DNA of 64,000 nt, taken from assembly GCA_003615045.1 (NCBI GenBank), contig ML014134.1, forward strand, positions 1 through 64,000, written 5' to 3'. The translations under genes were made by a program, and so were the position numbers. Positions within the stretch are counted from its first letter, which is position 1. Each line of letters begins with the position of its first letter. Below, one piece after another: positions 20,034 to 31,509 of this stretch. This DNA is from Caulochytrium protostelioides (Eukaryota > Chytridiomycota > Caulochytriomycetes > Caulochytriales > Caulochytriaceae). The notes under the pieces are model-generated. The model was not told where the DNA came from. It searched no databases and saw only the letters and a list, made by a program, of their open reading frames with translations.

Positions 20034-22487
20034 ATGGTCTACACAGCGCCCGGGTGGGCGCTGCTAGCAGGCATCCTTGCCCAGCATGCGGCCCTCTACC
20101 GCGGGATCAGCGAGCGGTCGCATCCGCGGCTCGAGCCCGCCGGTACCACGTATGATCGCGCGATTGAGGAGATCAGCCTCCCGCTGCCCGGCGGCACAAG
20201 CGATCGGCCGCCGTGCCAGATGACGATTGTGGACCATACCTTTACCTCCTCCATGGAGCAACCTTATGTCGCGCATTTCATTCCGCCGATCGAGCAGTGC
20301 CCGGGACCCTGGGACCGCGTTACGCTCAGCTTCTCGAGCCATGTCCGTGGCCGCCAGCAGGACCGCGTGGGCGGCTTGTGGTTCGACGGCGTCGATGTCG
20401 CCCGTTTCTCCACTGCGCAACCTAATTCGAACGGCATTGAGTGGGGCTTCGAAAAGGACCTTACCGCCTACCAGAGCTTGTGGCAGTACCCGCGCCCCGG
20501 CCAAGCCGAGGACAAGCGCCACACCGTCCTCGTGCTTCGGCTTGATAACGAGGTCGATGAGGTCCTCACGGGCGCCTTTGGTGTCAATGTGAAGCTCACG
20601 TTCTGGTCTAAGCCACTCCCGTCGCCATTGCTGTCCCCATCGCCAATGTCTGTGATGTTGGCGCCGTCGGAAACGGCGGTGTCGTTGCTCGGGATCTCGC
20701 CTGGGCAGGAGCGTCTCGCCTTGCCTGCAGACCCGACGGTGGCTCCCGCGGTGGCTCCCTCGACCGTGGCGGCGGCGACCGTGGCGGCGGCGGCAGCCAC
20801 ATCATCCCCTGCAGGGGATTCAGTGGCCACCAAGCCGACTCCTGCGGTTGTTGCAGATGCGAATTCGGCCGTTGCGGCGCCCGCCACCACGTCGTCCGCT
20901 GCATCGCCGTCATCGTCCCCGTCCTCGGAGCCGTCTCCGGTGCCTGATGACCTCCCGCCGGCTGATCTGATCGAGCCCCTCATCACCGCAGCGAGCAAGA
21001 AGGACGACGCGCGGTGGACGCAGCTGCCGATGGCGGCGCCTGTCGGTCGATCCGTGACGGTGCCCGAGCGGACGTCGCGAGCAATGCTGGAAATCGTGCC
21101 GTCGGCCCACGGTCTTGAGCAGACGTGGTTCACCGAGCCGCCGAAGGCCTGGGGCCCGCTCGACCGTGCCGCTGGCGGGCCCGTGCGGACCGTCGAAGTC
21201 TGGATCGACGGCGTCCGCCACAGCACCCAGCCCGTTTTCCCGGCCATTGCCGCCGGCAGTATCAATCCGCTGCTGTGGCGTCCGCTCGCGTGCACGGGGA
21301 CGTTCAATGCGCCCACCTACTGGCTCGACCTGTCACACGTGCTCGTACCCGGCGAGACGCACCACGTGGCATTGCAGATTAGCTCCTCGCGGCAGCATTG
21401 GCTCGTGAGCGGCAATCTGCATCTGTGGATGGATAACACCATGCAGTGGATCCGCGTCGGGCACCGCGGCATTGTGCGAGGCACCGCAATTCCGCAAGCC
21501 GAGTTTGTGACGAATGAAACAGTTTCATCGTCCACGTCACCTGAAGCGCACACGATCCGCATCACGGCCGAGCAGAACACATCCATGACGACCAGCTGGA
21601 TCGGCGTCCCGAGCGATGCGCCTCCCGCCGTCACGCGTCTGATTCATACCCTGGCCAAGAAGGTCGCGTCGGAGCCGATCTTCGAGATGGAAGACGCGCC
21701 TGAGGACGAGAACCAAAGCAGTAGCAACAGCAACAGCAATGCTATTGACACCGACGACGGGTCGAAGCCGCTTTCGAACGCGCCCGTGGAACACTTTGGT
21801 TTCGTGACGAAGGCGAGGCTACTACCGCTCGTGACGGACGCGCTTGATACCAACGTCGCAGCGCGGGCCCACAAGTCGGCCGATGCCCTTCGGGACCTGG
21901 GCCTCCATGCCGCCGGGATGCTGGAGGAGAGCGACCAGCCCGTGACGTCGCTTGTGCACCGTACCGTGCATACCACGCATCTGTGGCGCACCGAGGACGT
22001 GCAGAAGTTCCAGACCAGCGGGAAGGGCCAGTCCTTTGAATTCCGCACGGTCGGCGAGCGCCGCACCGTGGACCGCAACAGCGCGGGACACTACCGTGAA
22101 GAAGTAGCGCGGTACGAATGGACCGTGCGCACGACCCTGACCCGCCAGCGTGTGGACGGCGCCGACGTGATCGACACGCAGGTCGTCGTCGAGCGGGTCG
22201 AGCGCCACGAGCGCCGGCGGTCGCCTGGCGGCGCGCTCGAGCGCGTGTCCAGCATGCACTCGCTCCAGACCGGCGCAGGGATCCTCGGCAGCGGCGCGGT
22301 CGCCTCGACGGGCAGCGGGACCCAAATCTATGCGGCGCGACGCGGCGAGCACGACTGTTATTTCCGCCAGGTCGCGTTCAACCAGCGCGCCCGCAACACT
22401 GACGTTCTGCATACCCTCTGCCCAGAAGCCATGCAGTCCTCCTCGCCCTCGATGCACTTTTTCATTCCGCTATCCACTGGGATCTAG
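20034..22487 (+). CDS. PNGase A-family (peptide N-glycanase) protein
   Basis: This 817-residue protein has the peptide-N4-(N-acetyl-beta-glucosaminyl)asparagine amidase A fold, which removes N-glycans from glycopeptides in acidic or secretory compartments. The N-terminus (residues 1-22) is a weak hydrophobic signal or anchor. Block one (about 55-195) has CQMTIVDHTFTSS, DRVTLSFSSHVRGRQQDR and GGLWFDGVDVARFSTAQP. A Ser/Ala/Pro insertion fills about 200-340. Block two (about 355-500) has TSRAMLEIVPSAHGLEQTWF, GSINPLLWRPLACTGTFNAP and HWLVSGNLHLWMDN, typical of the family. A Ser/Asn linker (about 560-580) precedes a C-terminal beta-rich region with FEFRTVGERRTVDRNSAGHY. The ATG follows a C-rich leader. 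It converges with the TTC27 gene. Whether it is catalytic cannot be judged by eye. Confidence 0.85.
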   Translation: MVYTAPGWALLAGILAQHAALYRGISERSHPRLEPAGTTYDRAIEEISLPLPGGTSDRPPCQMTIVDHTFTSSMEQPYVAHFIPPIEQCPGPWDRVTLSFSSHVRGRQQDRVGGLWFDGVDVARFSTAQPNSNGIEWGFEKDLTAYQSLWQYPRPGQAEDKRHTVLVLRLDNEVDEVLTGAFGVNVKLTFWSKPLPSPLLSPSPMSVMLAPSETAVSLLGISPGQERLALPADPTVAPAVAPSTVAAATVAAAAATSSPAGDSVATKPTPAVVADANSAVAAPATTSSAASPSSSPSSEPSPVPDDLPPADLIEPLITAASKKDDARWTQLPMAAPVGRSVTVPERTSRAMLEIVPSAHGLEQTWFTEPPKAWGPLDRAAGGPVRTVEVWIDGVRHSTQPVFPAIAAGSINPLLWRPLACTGTFNAPTYWLDLSHVLVPGETHHVALQISSSRQHWLVSGNLHLWMDNTMQWIRVGHRGIVRGTAIPQAEFVTNETVSSSTSPEAHTIRITAEQNTSMTTSWIGVPSDAPPAVTRLIHTLAKKVASEPIFEMEDAPEDENQSSSNSNSNAIDTDDGSKPLSNAPVEHFGFVTKARLLPLVTDALDTNVAARAHKSADALRDLGLHAAGMLEESDQPVTSLVHRTVHTTHLWRTEDVQKFQTSGKGQSFEFRTVGERRTVDRNSAGHYREEVARYEWTVRTTLTRQRVDGADVIDTQVVVERVERHERRRSPGGALERVSSMHSLQTGAGILGSGAVASTGSGTQIYAARRGEHDCYFRQVAFNQRARNTDVLHTLCPEAMQSSSPSMHFFIPLSTGI

Positions 22488-22713
22488 GATTTTTTTTTCA
22501 TATTCGAAGATTTTGAGACCGATCCTCTCTTGCATATCAGTCATGGCGATCACATTGAAGCCTTACGTGGCCTTTCCTTCTCATACGGAAGGGGCTCGCA
22601 GCCCCGAGACATAGAACTTAAATAATTAACGATAAGAAAGACGACAACAAACAGAATAAAAAGAAAAACAAAGAAAAACACAACGAGAAAGACCAATGAG
22701 AATCATGCACGGT

Positions 22714-25700
22714 TTATGACGCGGAAGCCGCCTCTTCGAGCTCCGTGTAGATCTCGGACCCGTCAAAGTTCTGGCGACCAAGGGCCAGCAGCTTGCGGAA
22801 GGCCATCTTGCGCTGCGTCATCCAATCGGCGCAGACCGGCGTCCACGCAGCCTCTGGCGTGGTCTCGCCATCGGTCGCCTCGGGGTCTTCGTCTTGGTTG
22901 GCCGCCATACGCGCCGGCTCTTTGACGGGGCCGAGGCGCTGCAAGGCCTTGCAGTATGCGATCCCCAGACGGACGGCATTAGTAAAGACGGCATCGTCGC
23001 TGTCGACGGCGGGCTGGTTGATCAGAATGCGCCACACCTTGCGCCAGCACTCGAGCGCGCGGCCGGCGTGGCCCAGGGCCTCGTGGAAGTTGGCGAGTAC
23101 GATCCACAGCGGGGGCGCAGTCGGGATCTTGTTCACGATTTTGGCCATCAGGGCCTGCATCGTCTGCACGAGCTTGAGCGCCTTCTGCTTCTTTTGCGCA
23201 TGCATCGTGGCCGCATCGACGGACGAATCCACGCACGACGGCTCAGCCGCTTTCGTCGGCGCAGGCATCTCTAGCAGGGCCTTGTAGTCGGCGAGGATAA
23301 AGTCGGCCATGCGCTCCATGACCTCGACATCGATCACGTGCTTCTTGGCCGTGTCGACGGTGACTTTGTCCCAGCGCAACTCGAAAATACGCTGCATCGC
23401 ACGCAGCGCTTCCTGCCACTCCTTCAGGTCGACGCTCACGTACAGGTAGTTTTCCCAGATCTTAAAGCTGTCGTACTGCTGGCGCAGAGCTTCGCGGAGC
23501 GCATGCCAGGCATCGCGCTTGCGGCCTTGACGGAGTCGGGTGGACGCGAGGTTAGTCCACGCCTCGCCATTGTCCGCATCGATCTGGACGCAGCGCATAA
23601 ACGCATTGGCGGCCTCGTCCCAGTCGTCGTAGCGGAGAGCTGCGCAGCCCATGATGAACCACGAGTTGCTAAAGAGCGGGTTGATGCGCATCGCTTCTTT
23701 GTAGCAGCGGACCGCTTCTTCAAACCGCGCTTCGCGGAAGTGGTACGAGCCGAGGGCGCGCATCGCGCGTGAGAAGGAGCCTTTAGACGCATCCCATGAC
23801 TGCTGCCACCACGAGGGATCCTGCTCGAGGTCGCCCATTAGGCACATGTACTTGGGGTTGGTAGGTGATTTCGCGAGCAGGTCCTGGACGAGCTTCTTGG
23901 CCTGATCCGTCTCGCCCAGCATCTGATGGCAGCTGATCATATCCTCGAACATCGCCAAGCGTTCAAAGATTTCTAGACCCGAGCGAACGGCACCGATCGA
24001 CACGAATCGCTGGCCCAACTCGCGCTGAAAAAGTCGAAGAAGACGGTGGTGATGCAAAAAAAGAATCAGCAAAAGCAATCAAGAAAATGGAAGGTGAGTA
24101 TGGGCTTTAAGTGTGCTTGACTGGCATGAAGGTCAGGGAGATCATGGAGATATCTGTGTCAGCCATGAGGCAGGAAGGAGATCAAAGAGAGAAGATAGGT
24201 CTGTCGAGTCACATGGAGGCTCCAAGACGTGGGTGGATCTTAGGGCGGCAGCATGATAAGTAAGCTTATGATGCGTCGGCCCAGCCACATCAGAGTACTA
24301 TGAGGACACGTTTGTTTGTTCTGTGCAGCCAACTTCGCTAACAAGAACAGAACGTTCCCGACCCGCGTTGCCAAAGCAATACAGGTCGGTGCGGAATGGC
24401 CAAAACCAGGAGTGCAACATGCCTGATAACGACGCGAGGGAACCCGTTTCGATGCGCCACATGCCACCACAAGAATACTTGCGCCACGCAGCGCGCCGAT
24501 TCCCAACCGCGGACCGACCGTTCTCCAGCACCGCATACCGAGCATGCGCGAGGGCCGACGGCTAATGCTCGTGTCAGTCCTATATGAGCCCAGGATACCG
24601 GCATCGCAACCAAGTGCCGCACGTGTAAAAGCAGCACGACCCTGCAAAACGCCGAGTCATGCCACTACACAGACGTGGGTCGACCCGTTTCAGCTATGGC
24701 AGCTTCAACAAGAGGGCACAGCAGTCTCGACATGGGTGCCACACCCGAGGGCATCTGGCGTCGGGGCACTTTGCGGCACCGGATCACAGCGGGTCAAAAT
24801 AGCGGTAACGAGGTTGACCGAAGACCCGCGCAAAAACACGACCAGAAGCGGGCCTAACGGAGCACTGTCGGTCCCCGAGCTGTGAGTGGAATCGGCGCGA
24901 CTAGCATGGCGCGAGACAAATCATCGCGGCAGTGTCGCATTCAGGTGGGCTCAGTCACCGCCTGTGAAGGCGGCGACGTGGTCAACGCGTCAGCAAGCGC
25001 GGTTTTGTGAAAGAACCATCCAGCATTGTATGCGACTGCAGGAAAGAATGGATGAAAAAGAAATGGCAAAAGCGGCGGAGAATAGCAAGGTGGGGTAGTA
25101 ACCAAGGGAGTATCGCGTAAAGAAATGGAAGGGTGAGTTGTCAGGAAACTTACCGAGAGTTCCCACCTGGTAGGCGCCGCGAGACAAAAGATGTACTCGA
25201 GGCGCTCAGGGGCGGCCGGCTCATCAAGCACCATCTGGTCCACGAGGGCTTGAACTTGGAGTGCGGCACGCTCAACCGTGCGGGACTTGTGGCTTTCGAG
25301 ACGCGCCTGGATCAGCAGTGCCTGCGTATGGACGCTCCAGTTTTGCGGCGATTCCTGGACGCGGCGCACGAACGGCTTCTGCTGCTCGCTGCTCAGCGCG
25401 TCTTCCGGATTCGAGTCTGTGATGTCCTGGCACACTGCCAACAAGATGCACTGGTCGATCGGGTGCAGTTTCTTGACCTCGGTCGCCGCGGCCGGCTGGT
25501 CGGCGTCAATCGTAATTTGCTCCAGCAAAATCTCGTCGTTCAACTCGAGGCGGCTGGGCACCGCAGTCTGGTTCGCGTTCTCTGACGCGGGCGTGACAGC
25601 TTCGGTCTGGCCCGCCGCAGCTGCCTTGGACTCGACGTCCACGACCAAGTGGTTGACACTGAAAATCTGGTGCTTGGTGCGGCGACCTTGGGCGCCCATC

Positions 25701-26530
25701 AGATGGAACGAGAACTCGTGGGCCTCAGCGGCCTTTTCGTAGGACGACTTGGCGACGCGCTCGCGGCCGTGCACATGGTGTTGCATGCCAATCTCCAGGT
25801 GAAGGCGAGCGCTAATGGATGGTGGCACGGCTTCCAACGCTTGCAGGGTGGCCAGGGTCTGCTGGAAAAAGGCGTTGGCCTGCTCGGCGAGCGTGCCCGT
25901 GACATGGTCCTGCAGACGCTGCTGGACCACGGTGACGCGACCGGCCCACCAGGATGATGTGCCTTCCAGATCTGGCATCCGTGCGATCTCATCGACGAGG
26001 AGCACCTTCGCGAGCCACAGAAAGAGCGGGACGGGCGTCAAGGCATAGACAAACTCGCCATGGACCGCCAGTTGTTGGCGGCCTTGCTCGACCCAAGCCG
26101 AGGAAGAAGCGAGGTCCCACAGAGAGTCGGCCCCTGCTTGCATGGTGCGTGAGAGCAGGGGGCCGGTCCAGGACTCCTGCATAAACACAAGCAGCGCGGC
26201 GGCGCCGGCCTGCTGCAGCTGGTGCTGCTGAGCCACGGTCAACGGGGCATCCCCAATGGCCGCATGGATCGAGGCCGCGAGAGCGGGGTAGTCGGCTTCG
26301 GCCGAGGTGACCGAGCCGTCATAGAGCGCGCGCAGCATCGGCGACGCCTTGAGGACTGCGAGGTAGTCGCCGCGGTAAAAGACAGCGAGCGCGGCTTTGG
26401 CGCTCGCATCCGACGACGACGTGGCATCGGCCGGGTGGTCCGTCAGAACGTCGTGGCTGTGACTGGCGATCAGACGCCAATCGGGCGACGCGGCCCGCAG
26501 CGCCTGGGGCGCAGCCATGATACCGGGCAT
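22714..26530 (-). CDS. TTC27: TTC27/EMW1 tetratricopeptide protein, two exons
   Basis: Exon 1 is 26530-25154 and exon 2 is 24024-22714 (minus strand). The donor reads TCG|GTAAGTTTCC and the acceptor TTTTTCAG|CGCGAG. The join is in phase 0 and gives RWELS-RELGQRF, matching the conserved RWEL...RELG(E/Q)RF region of TTC27. The spliced product is 895 residues, close to the family's usual length (about 840-900). Exon 1 has the helical N-terminal part, with TVERAALQVQALVDQMVLDE and PERLEYIFCLAAP near its end. Exon 2 has tandem TPRs at about 545-665 (ALGSYHFREARFEEAVRCYK, NPLFSNSWFIMGCAALRYDD). The yeast homologue Emw1 is essential for wall integrity; the human protein is a chaperone-linked TPR factor. 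The ATG at 26530 is used; an in-frame ATG at 26518 is equally possible. The intron is 1129 bases. Confidence 0.92.
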
Positions 26531-27869
26531 CCGTGTTGGGGGGTGGTCAACCTAGACAAGGGGGGAAAACGTCGACGGGGATGGACGTGTCAGGGATGAG
26601 GAGGACCGCGTCGGACGGGATGGACTCGGGACGAGGGCTACGTCCTACATGTGCACGACGTCCCCGTTGACGAACCCCGGACACCGCTTACACGCCTGTT
26701 GGACGAGCAGGGCCCCCTATCTGGACATTAAATAGCCGAGCGGCTGCCGGCCAAACTCCGCTCGCGGAACAGCTGTGCGTGCGCCACACGGCGGCCTGCG
26801 CCACCCATCCAGGGTCTCTGCCAGAACGTCCCCGTGTGGCGCCGAGCGGATTGCACCCCATGGGCCGTCGTCGAGACCCCCGGCCTGGCCGTGCAACCGT
26901 CCGCGGCCGCCATCGTGGCAGGGTAAGGGTCGCGCTCGGCCGCATTGGAAATGCCGAATGCGCGATGACAAATGGAATTTGGGCTGCTTGAAGCGAGCTG
27001 CGTGAGCGACGCCGCGTGAGCGATGCGGCCTCACAGGCGCCGACGGGGTTCTCTCCCGTTTCTTGCATCGCCGCTCGGATGGTCATGACGGCTTCGCGCC
27101 GTCTGAGCCGCGCCATCTGCGCGAAGTGGGCCTCTCGGGTCGCCGCCAATCGTGCTGACTGGGTGATCCGATGCCGGGCCATCGCGGTCCCCATGGTCAT
27201 CGCGGTCATCGCGGGTGGCCTTGCTGGCGATGAAACGAGGTAGCTCGCATCGTGAGCGCAGCTGCGGCCTCGGCTGCGGAGTGAGAGCGAATCCGGCGCG
27301 CGCAGACGGCGTACCCGTCTCCTTTTCCGGCAGACCTCACACCTTGCTGTAGCGGCGCCGGCCCCTCGGACTCCTCGGGCCGCCGAGGGGCTCCGACTCG
27401 GCAGGATGCGGGGGCCTCGCGCCCATCACCACCGACAAGCATGGCGGCGCAGCACGGCGCAGCACGGCGCAGCGCAGCGCCAAGACGGCGTTTCGCGCGC
27501 GTGGCGGTGGCGACGGCCGCGAGCGCAGCCTGCAGGCGTCCATGCGACACAATGGAGAGGGGTGTGCTTAGGGAGGCGGGCCACCGCGCCGGAGGGGCCC
27601 CCGCGGGCAGACTCATGCTGAAGTCGATGCTGCACCCGCCACGGCGCCGGGCCATGATCCGGTGAGCGCGTCAGCACAGGATGCATCATGGCACATCATG
27701 CATAATGGCGATCAGCGTTATACCGCGTCGCCGTGGCTCCCCGACCATCCTTCGCCTCGGTCAACCTCGGAAATCGTGTCACACGGTACCGGATCGTCGT
27801 ATCGCCGCCTCTCGGCTCTCGTCGCGTGCTCCGCCAACCGCGCGATCGTTGTTGCTCGGGCTTCCCGCC
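26531..27869. other. Divergent intergenic region
   Basis: It separates the starts of the TTC27 gene (leftward) and the phosphopantothenate-cysteine ligase gene (rightward), so it should hold both promoters. Open frames are short or Arg-rich. A small GCACGGCGCA repeat lies near 27441-27480. No gene seen. Confidence 0.5.
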
Positions 27870-29141
27870 ATGGCTTCCCGACCACTCCTCTCAATACCTG
27901 CCTCCGGCTCCGCCTCGACGTCGATTTCAACACCGTCTATGGCGTCGTCCATCGCACTGTCCGCGCCCGCGCCCGCATCCGCATCGCCGCTGTCGGAGTT
28001 AGCATCGCCCGAGTTTATTCATGCGCCCGAGCCCGCAGCGGTCGGTGTCTGGCAAGCGCGCGTTGCGGCGTTTCTGCAGCAGCCGAGCCCGGACAGCAAT
28101 GGCCGCGTCGTGCTCGTCACGTCCGGCGGGACGACGGCACCGCTCGAGCGCCAGACGGTGCGCTTCCTCGATAACTTCAGCGCCGGCACCCGCGGCTCGG
28201 CCTCGGCCGAGTATTTCCTAGAGCGCGGCTATCGCGTGGTCTTCTTTCACCGCCAATTCTCGCTCGCGCCATACACGCGCCACTATACCCATGCGACGCA
28301 CTGCTTCATGGATTTCCTGGAAGTCGATGCACCGACCGGCACGATCCGCGTCACCGACGAGCACGACCGCGCGCTGCGCCACAACCTCATCAAATACAAG
28401 GACGCGCTGTCAAAAAACAAGCTGCTCATGGTCCCGTTCGTGACGGTGAGCGACTATCTGTTTATGCTACGCATGATCTGCCACCAGCTCGCGCCGCTGC
28501 GGTCGCGCGTACTCGTCTACCTCGCGGCTGCCGTCAGCGACTTCTATGTCCCCGGCGGCGACATGCCTTCGCACAAGATCCAGAGCACGGGCACCGCCCT
28601 GCATCTCACGATGGCGCCCGTCCCCAAGATCCTGCGCACGCTCGTCCGTGAGTGGATCCCCGACGCGCTGGTGGTCAGCTTCAAGCTGGAGACCGACCCG
28701 ACGCTCCTGACGCCCAAGGCGATGCAGGCCCTCGCGCGGTACGGCCACCACGTGGTTATTGGCAACCTGCTGACGACGCGTAAAGAGACGGTCACGTTCT
28801 ACTACAGCGCGCCCTTTCTGTCCTTGTTGGCGGCGAGCGCGGCATCCCCCGGGGCCGTCACTGACGCCGGTCACGAGTGCTATGTGATGCGTCTGGCTGA
28901 GTGTGCCTACGGGCAGCCTCGCCTGCCCCCACCACCACCAGCGACGTCTTCGTCGCCATCGCCGTCGCCGTCGCCGTCGCCATCACCATCGCCATCCGCG
29001 TCGCCACAACCAGAGTCGGCGCCGGCGCCGGCACCCCTTTCGGAAATTGAGCAGTTCATGGTCGCTCATTTAGACCAGTTGCACACCCGCTTCCAGGCTG
29101 CGACGGCCGCCCGTGGTCAGGCCGCGACCGAGCATGCCTGA
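27870..29141 (+). CDS. CAB2: Phosphopantothenate-cysteine ligase
   Basis: This enzyme joins 4'-phosphopantothenate and cysteine in cytosolic coenzyme A synthesis (human PPCS, yeast Cab2). The frame is open from 27681, but the ATG at 27870 (CGCCATGGC) is chosen: it has good context and gives 423 residues, and the extra upstream 63 codons look non-coding. The core has [20 protein letters not shown] and [20 protein letters not shown] (about residues 83-122), the nucleotide-fold signature of the family. It also has [41 protein letters not shown] and [12 protein letters not shown] Ser/Pro repeat from TCGCCG units (28944-28996) forms a linker near the C-terminus, which explains why the protein exceeds yeast Cab2 in length. 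Confidence 0.95.
   Translation: MASRPLLSIPASGSASTSISTPSMASSIALSAPAPASASPLSELASPEFIHAPEPAAVGVWQARVAAFLQQPSPDSNGRVVLVTSGGTTAPLERQTVRFLDNFSAGTRGSASAEYFLERGYRVVFFHRQFSLAPYTRHYTHATHCFMDFLEVDAPTGTIRVTDEHDRALRHNLIKYKDALSKNKLLMVPFVTVSDYLFMLRMICHQLAPLRSRVLVYLAAAVSDFYVPGGDMPSHKIQSTGTALHLTMAPVPKILRTLVREWIPDALVVSFKLETDPTLLTPKAMQALARYGHHVVIGNLLTTRKETVTFYYSAPFLSLLAASAASPGAVTDAGHECYVMRLAECAYGQPRLPPPPPATSSSPSPSPSPSPSPSPSASPQPESAPAPAPLSEIEQFMVAHLDQLHTRFQAATAARGQAATEHA
28944..28996 (+). repeat. TCGCCG hexamer repeat coding Ser-Pro
   Basis: Lies in frame within the ligase gene and reads [11 protein letters not shown] near its C-terminus. Confidence 0.85.
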
Positions 29142-30087
29142 ATCCTGGCCCGATTCACCAGCCGATCCATGTGTTTCAGCAGTATCGGATGGCGACACGC
29201 GACGCGTGCTGACGCAAGCCGTCATCGTGCATCACCGTCGTCACCAAATATCTAGACAATTTCGGAAAATTTCGGGCCGCCACCGTCATCTAATTATCTG
29301 GTGGCCGAGCCCGTGCAATTTTTGAGGATGGGTCTGCTCGCTGCGATGGCGCGCGACGAGGGCAAACCGCAAAAAGCGCAGCATCATGATCAAACAAATA
29401 ACAAATGGCGTCGCTTGTTTGAGCAGTTTTAGCCAGCAGATGGGGAGACGACCGCGGTCACTGCTGCTTTCTCGCGTCTCGGCGCGAACCGGCCGCCATT
29501 CCCTTCAAAGCCTTTTGATCGGCCTTACGCCTTTCCGCACGAAGGCGGTGCCACTCCCCCGTCGCGCTTTGCGCCGGTCCCTAAACACACCGGGGAAATT
29601 AAAGGTTGGCCACGGCACCTGGCCCGCCGGCCATCGCCGATCCATGGTGTGCCTACACGAGTCCCCACTCGGTGCGGGTACACGCCAGATCCCGTCCGTC
29701 GATCGCCGCCGGCGCTCAGGCACACATACGCAAACGCTGCGCAAGCAGGCTGGCACCGGCGTCGGCAAGTGGCCGTCTATCTGGCGCCCTATATAGTCTG
29801 GTGCGACCGATGGTCTGCCTGCCTGGTCCGCATGGATGCATGCAGAGCTCAACCTGTGCGAGATCGGCGCACCAATGATTAATATCGCTGCAACTGCCAT
29901 CCGACATCTCCCAGCGCTGCCTGCTGATTCGCTGCACCCCCTGTATATATGTATACGTCTCTTTTCTTTTTGTCCTTTCTTGTAGATCGCAACATCCCCT
30001 TCAGCACCGGTTGCTCGGGCTCCTTCCTTCTGTCTGTGGTCTAGTGACCCAGCGACTTCCCGGTTTCACGCTCACCCTGCCACCACC
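29142..30087. other. Intergenic, leader of the GH128 gene
   Basis: No gene is seen. The last 150 bases hold a TATA-like element followed by a pyrimidine-rich stretch (CTTTTCTTTTTGTCC), which fits a promoter and transcript start for the gene at 30088. Confidence 0.5.
29944..29954 (+). promoter_or_regulatory. TATA-like element
   Basis: TATATATGTATA lies about 140 bases before the GH128 ATG, followed by a T/C-rich tract. Strong AT content is rare elsewhere in this GC-rich region. Confidence 0.4.
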
Positions 30088-31509
30088 ATGAAACACCTTC
30101 TCGTGCTCGCTTTGGCCGGCCTCGCGCTCATGGCCGAGGCCCAGCCGGCCCCGGCGTACACGACGGCTGTCGACGTCCCGCGGCCCGTGCCGCCGGCCCC
30201 GGCACGCCTCCTGCGCCGCGCCTCCGCCAACCGCCGCTGCGTCAAATGGAAGGGCGGGCAGGCCCCCGCCGCCAGTGCGGGCGCGGGCGCCGGTGCCGGC
30301 TCGACGCCTTCTACGTCGTCTAAGGCGGGTGCCGAAACAAACGCCGCTCCGGCCAACGCGCCGGGCGCCTCGGAAACGGCTCCCGCTCCGACGTCCGCGG
30401 CTCCCGCGGTCGGCACGGGCGCGGGCGCGGTGCCCATGACCTCCTCGGCGGCGCCCATGGCCTCCTCGACGGCAGCGCCGGGCCGCAGCAGCGCCGGCGG
30501 CGGCTACTCGACGTCGGCGGCGCCGTCGGCGGCGTCCTCGACATCGGCGGCGCCGGCGGCAGCGGCCTCGACCTCGGCGGCGCCGGCGCCGGCGTCCTCG
30601 ACAGCGCCGCCCAAGACGACAACGACGACGACGCCTGGTGCCGTCAAGTACAGCATGCCCAGCGCATCGGGCCCGTCGACCGGGACGGTGGCGGCGACGG
30701 CATCGACGTCGATGGCGCCCGCGACGGCGAGCGCGACGGCGACGGCGCCCAAGACCACCTACGGCAAGGGCGGGCGTGGCTTAGCGGTCGCGTGCCAGAA
30801 CTCGGAGGCCAAGCTGTTTGCCAAGGCGGGCTCGAAGGTCGGATGGTACTATCACTGGAACAACCCCGCGGTCCCGGAGCTGGACGCGGCGGGCTACGCC
30901 TACGTCCCCATGCTGTGGGGCAACCAGCCGGACAAGGTCGCCAACTTCCAGGACGCGATCAAGGCGCTGAAGGCCAAGGGCAAGGTCGAGTATGTGCTGG
31001 CATTCAATGAGCCCGACCTTCCCGGGCAGGCGTTAATGTCGGTGGCCGATGCGGTCACCGCGTGGAAGAAGTACATCCAGCCGCTGTGTGACGAAGGCAC
31101 CAAGTGTGGTGCGCCGGCGATCGCGGCCAAATCCGACTGGCTGGAGCAGTTCTTCACGGAATGTGTTGGCTGCACGATCGACTTTGTGCCCATGCACGCG
31201 TACCATCCGCCGAACCTTGAGGAATTTAAAAACCGCGTCCAGGGCTTCATCGACCAGTTCAAGAAGCACGGGCCCATCTGGGTCACTGAGTATGGCGTGG
31301 TCCAGAGCGCCAACCCCACCGAGGCGCAGGTGCTCGACTTCCAGAAGAGCGCCACTGAATGGCTCGCGTCCAACAGCAATGTCGACCGCTACGCCTGGTT
31401 TGGCGTCTCCAAGCCCGAGGAAACCGACAGTTACGTCTCTCCGTTTGGATCGATGATCACATCCGCAGGCGCTCTCAGCAAGGCCGGCGAGTACTGGCTG
31501 AACGGCTGA
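30088..31509 (+). CDS. Secreted GH128 (Asl1-like) beta-1,3-glucanase
   Basis: This 473-residue protein has a clear signal peptide (MKHLLVLALAGLALMAEAQP, cleavage near residue 18-19) and an N-terminal region with RRCVKWKGG. A mucin-like linker of about 170 residues rich in Ala, Ser, Thr and Pro (about 55-225) follows. The catalytic domain runs from about 230 to the end. It shows KVGWYYHWNN, YVPMLWGNQ, VLAFNEPDLPGQA (the Glu of NEP is the expected acid/base), DFVPMHAYHP and IWVTEYGVV (the Glu is the expected nucleophile), the signature of glycoside hydrolase family 128, which cuts beta-1,3-glucan of fungal walls. The ATG context is CCACCATG. The linker suggests a wall-associated, O-glycosylated enzyme. 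It converges with RAD7. Confidence 0.93.
   Translation: MKHLLVLALAGLALMAEAQPAPAYTTAVDVPRPVPPAPARLLRRASANRRCVKWKGGQAPAASAGAGAGAGSTPSTSSKAGAETNAAPANAPGASETAPAPTSAAPAVGTGAGAVPMTSSAAPMASSTAAPGRSSAGGGYSTSAAPSAASSTSAAPAAAASTSAAPAPASSTAPPKTTTTTTPGAVKYSMPSASGPSTGTVAATASTSMAPATASATATAPKTTYGKGGRGLAVACQNSEAKLFAKAGSKVGWYYHWNNPAVPELDAAGYAYVPMLWGNQPDKVANFQDAIKALKAKGKVEYVLAFNEPDLPGQALMSVADAVTAWKKYIQPLCDEGTKCGAPAIAAKSDWLEQFFTECVGCTIDFVPMHAYHPPNLEEFKNRVQGFIDQFKKHGPIWVTEYGVVQSANPTEAQVLDFQKSATEWLASNSNVDRYAWFGVSKPEETDSYVSPFGSMITSAGALSKAGEYWLNG

Noticed and set aside
26688-27655. Possible genes in the TTC27/ligase divergent region
   Set aside because: Frames are Arg/Ala-rich, overlap on both strands and lack any motif.
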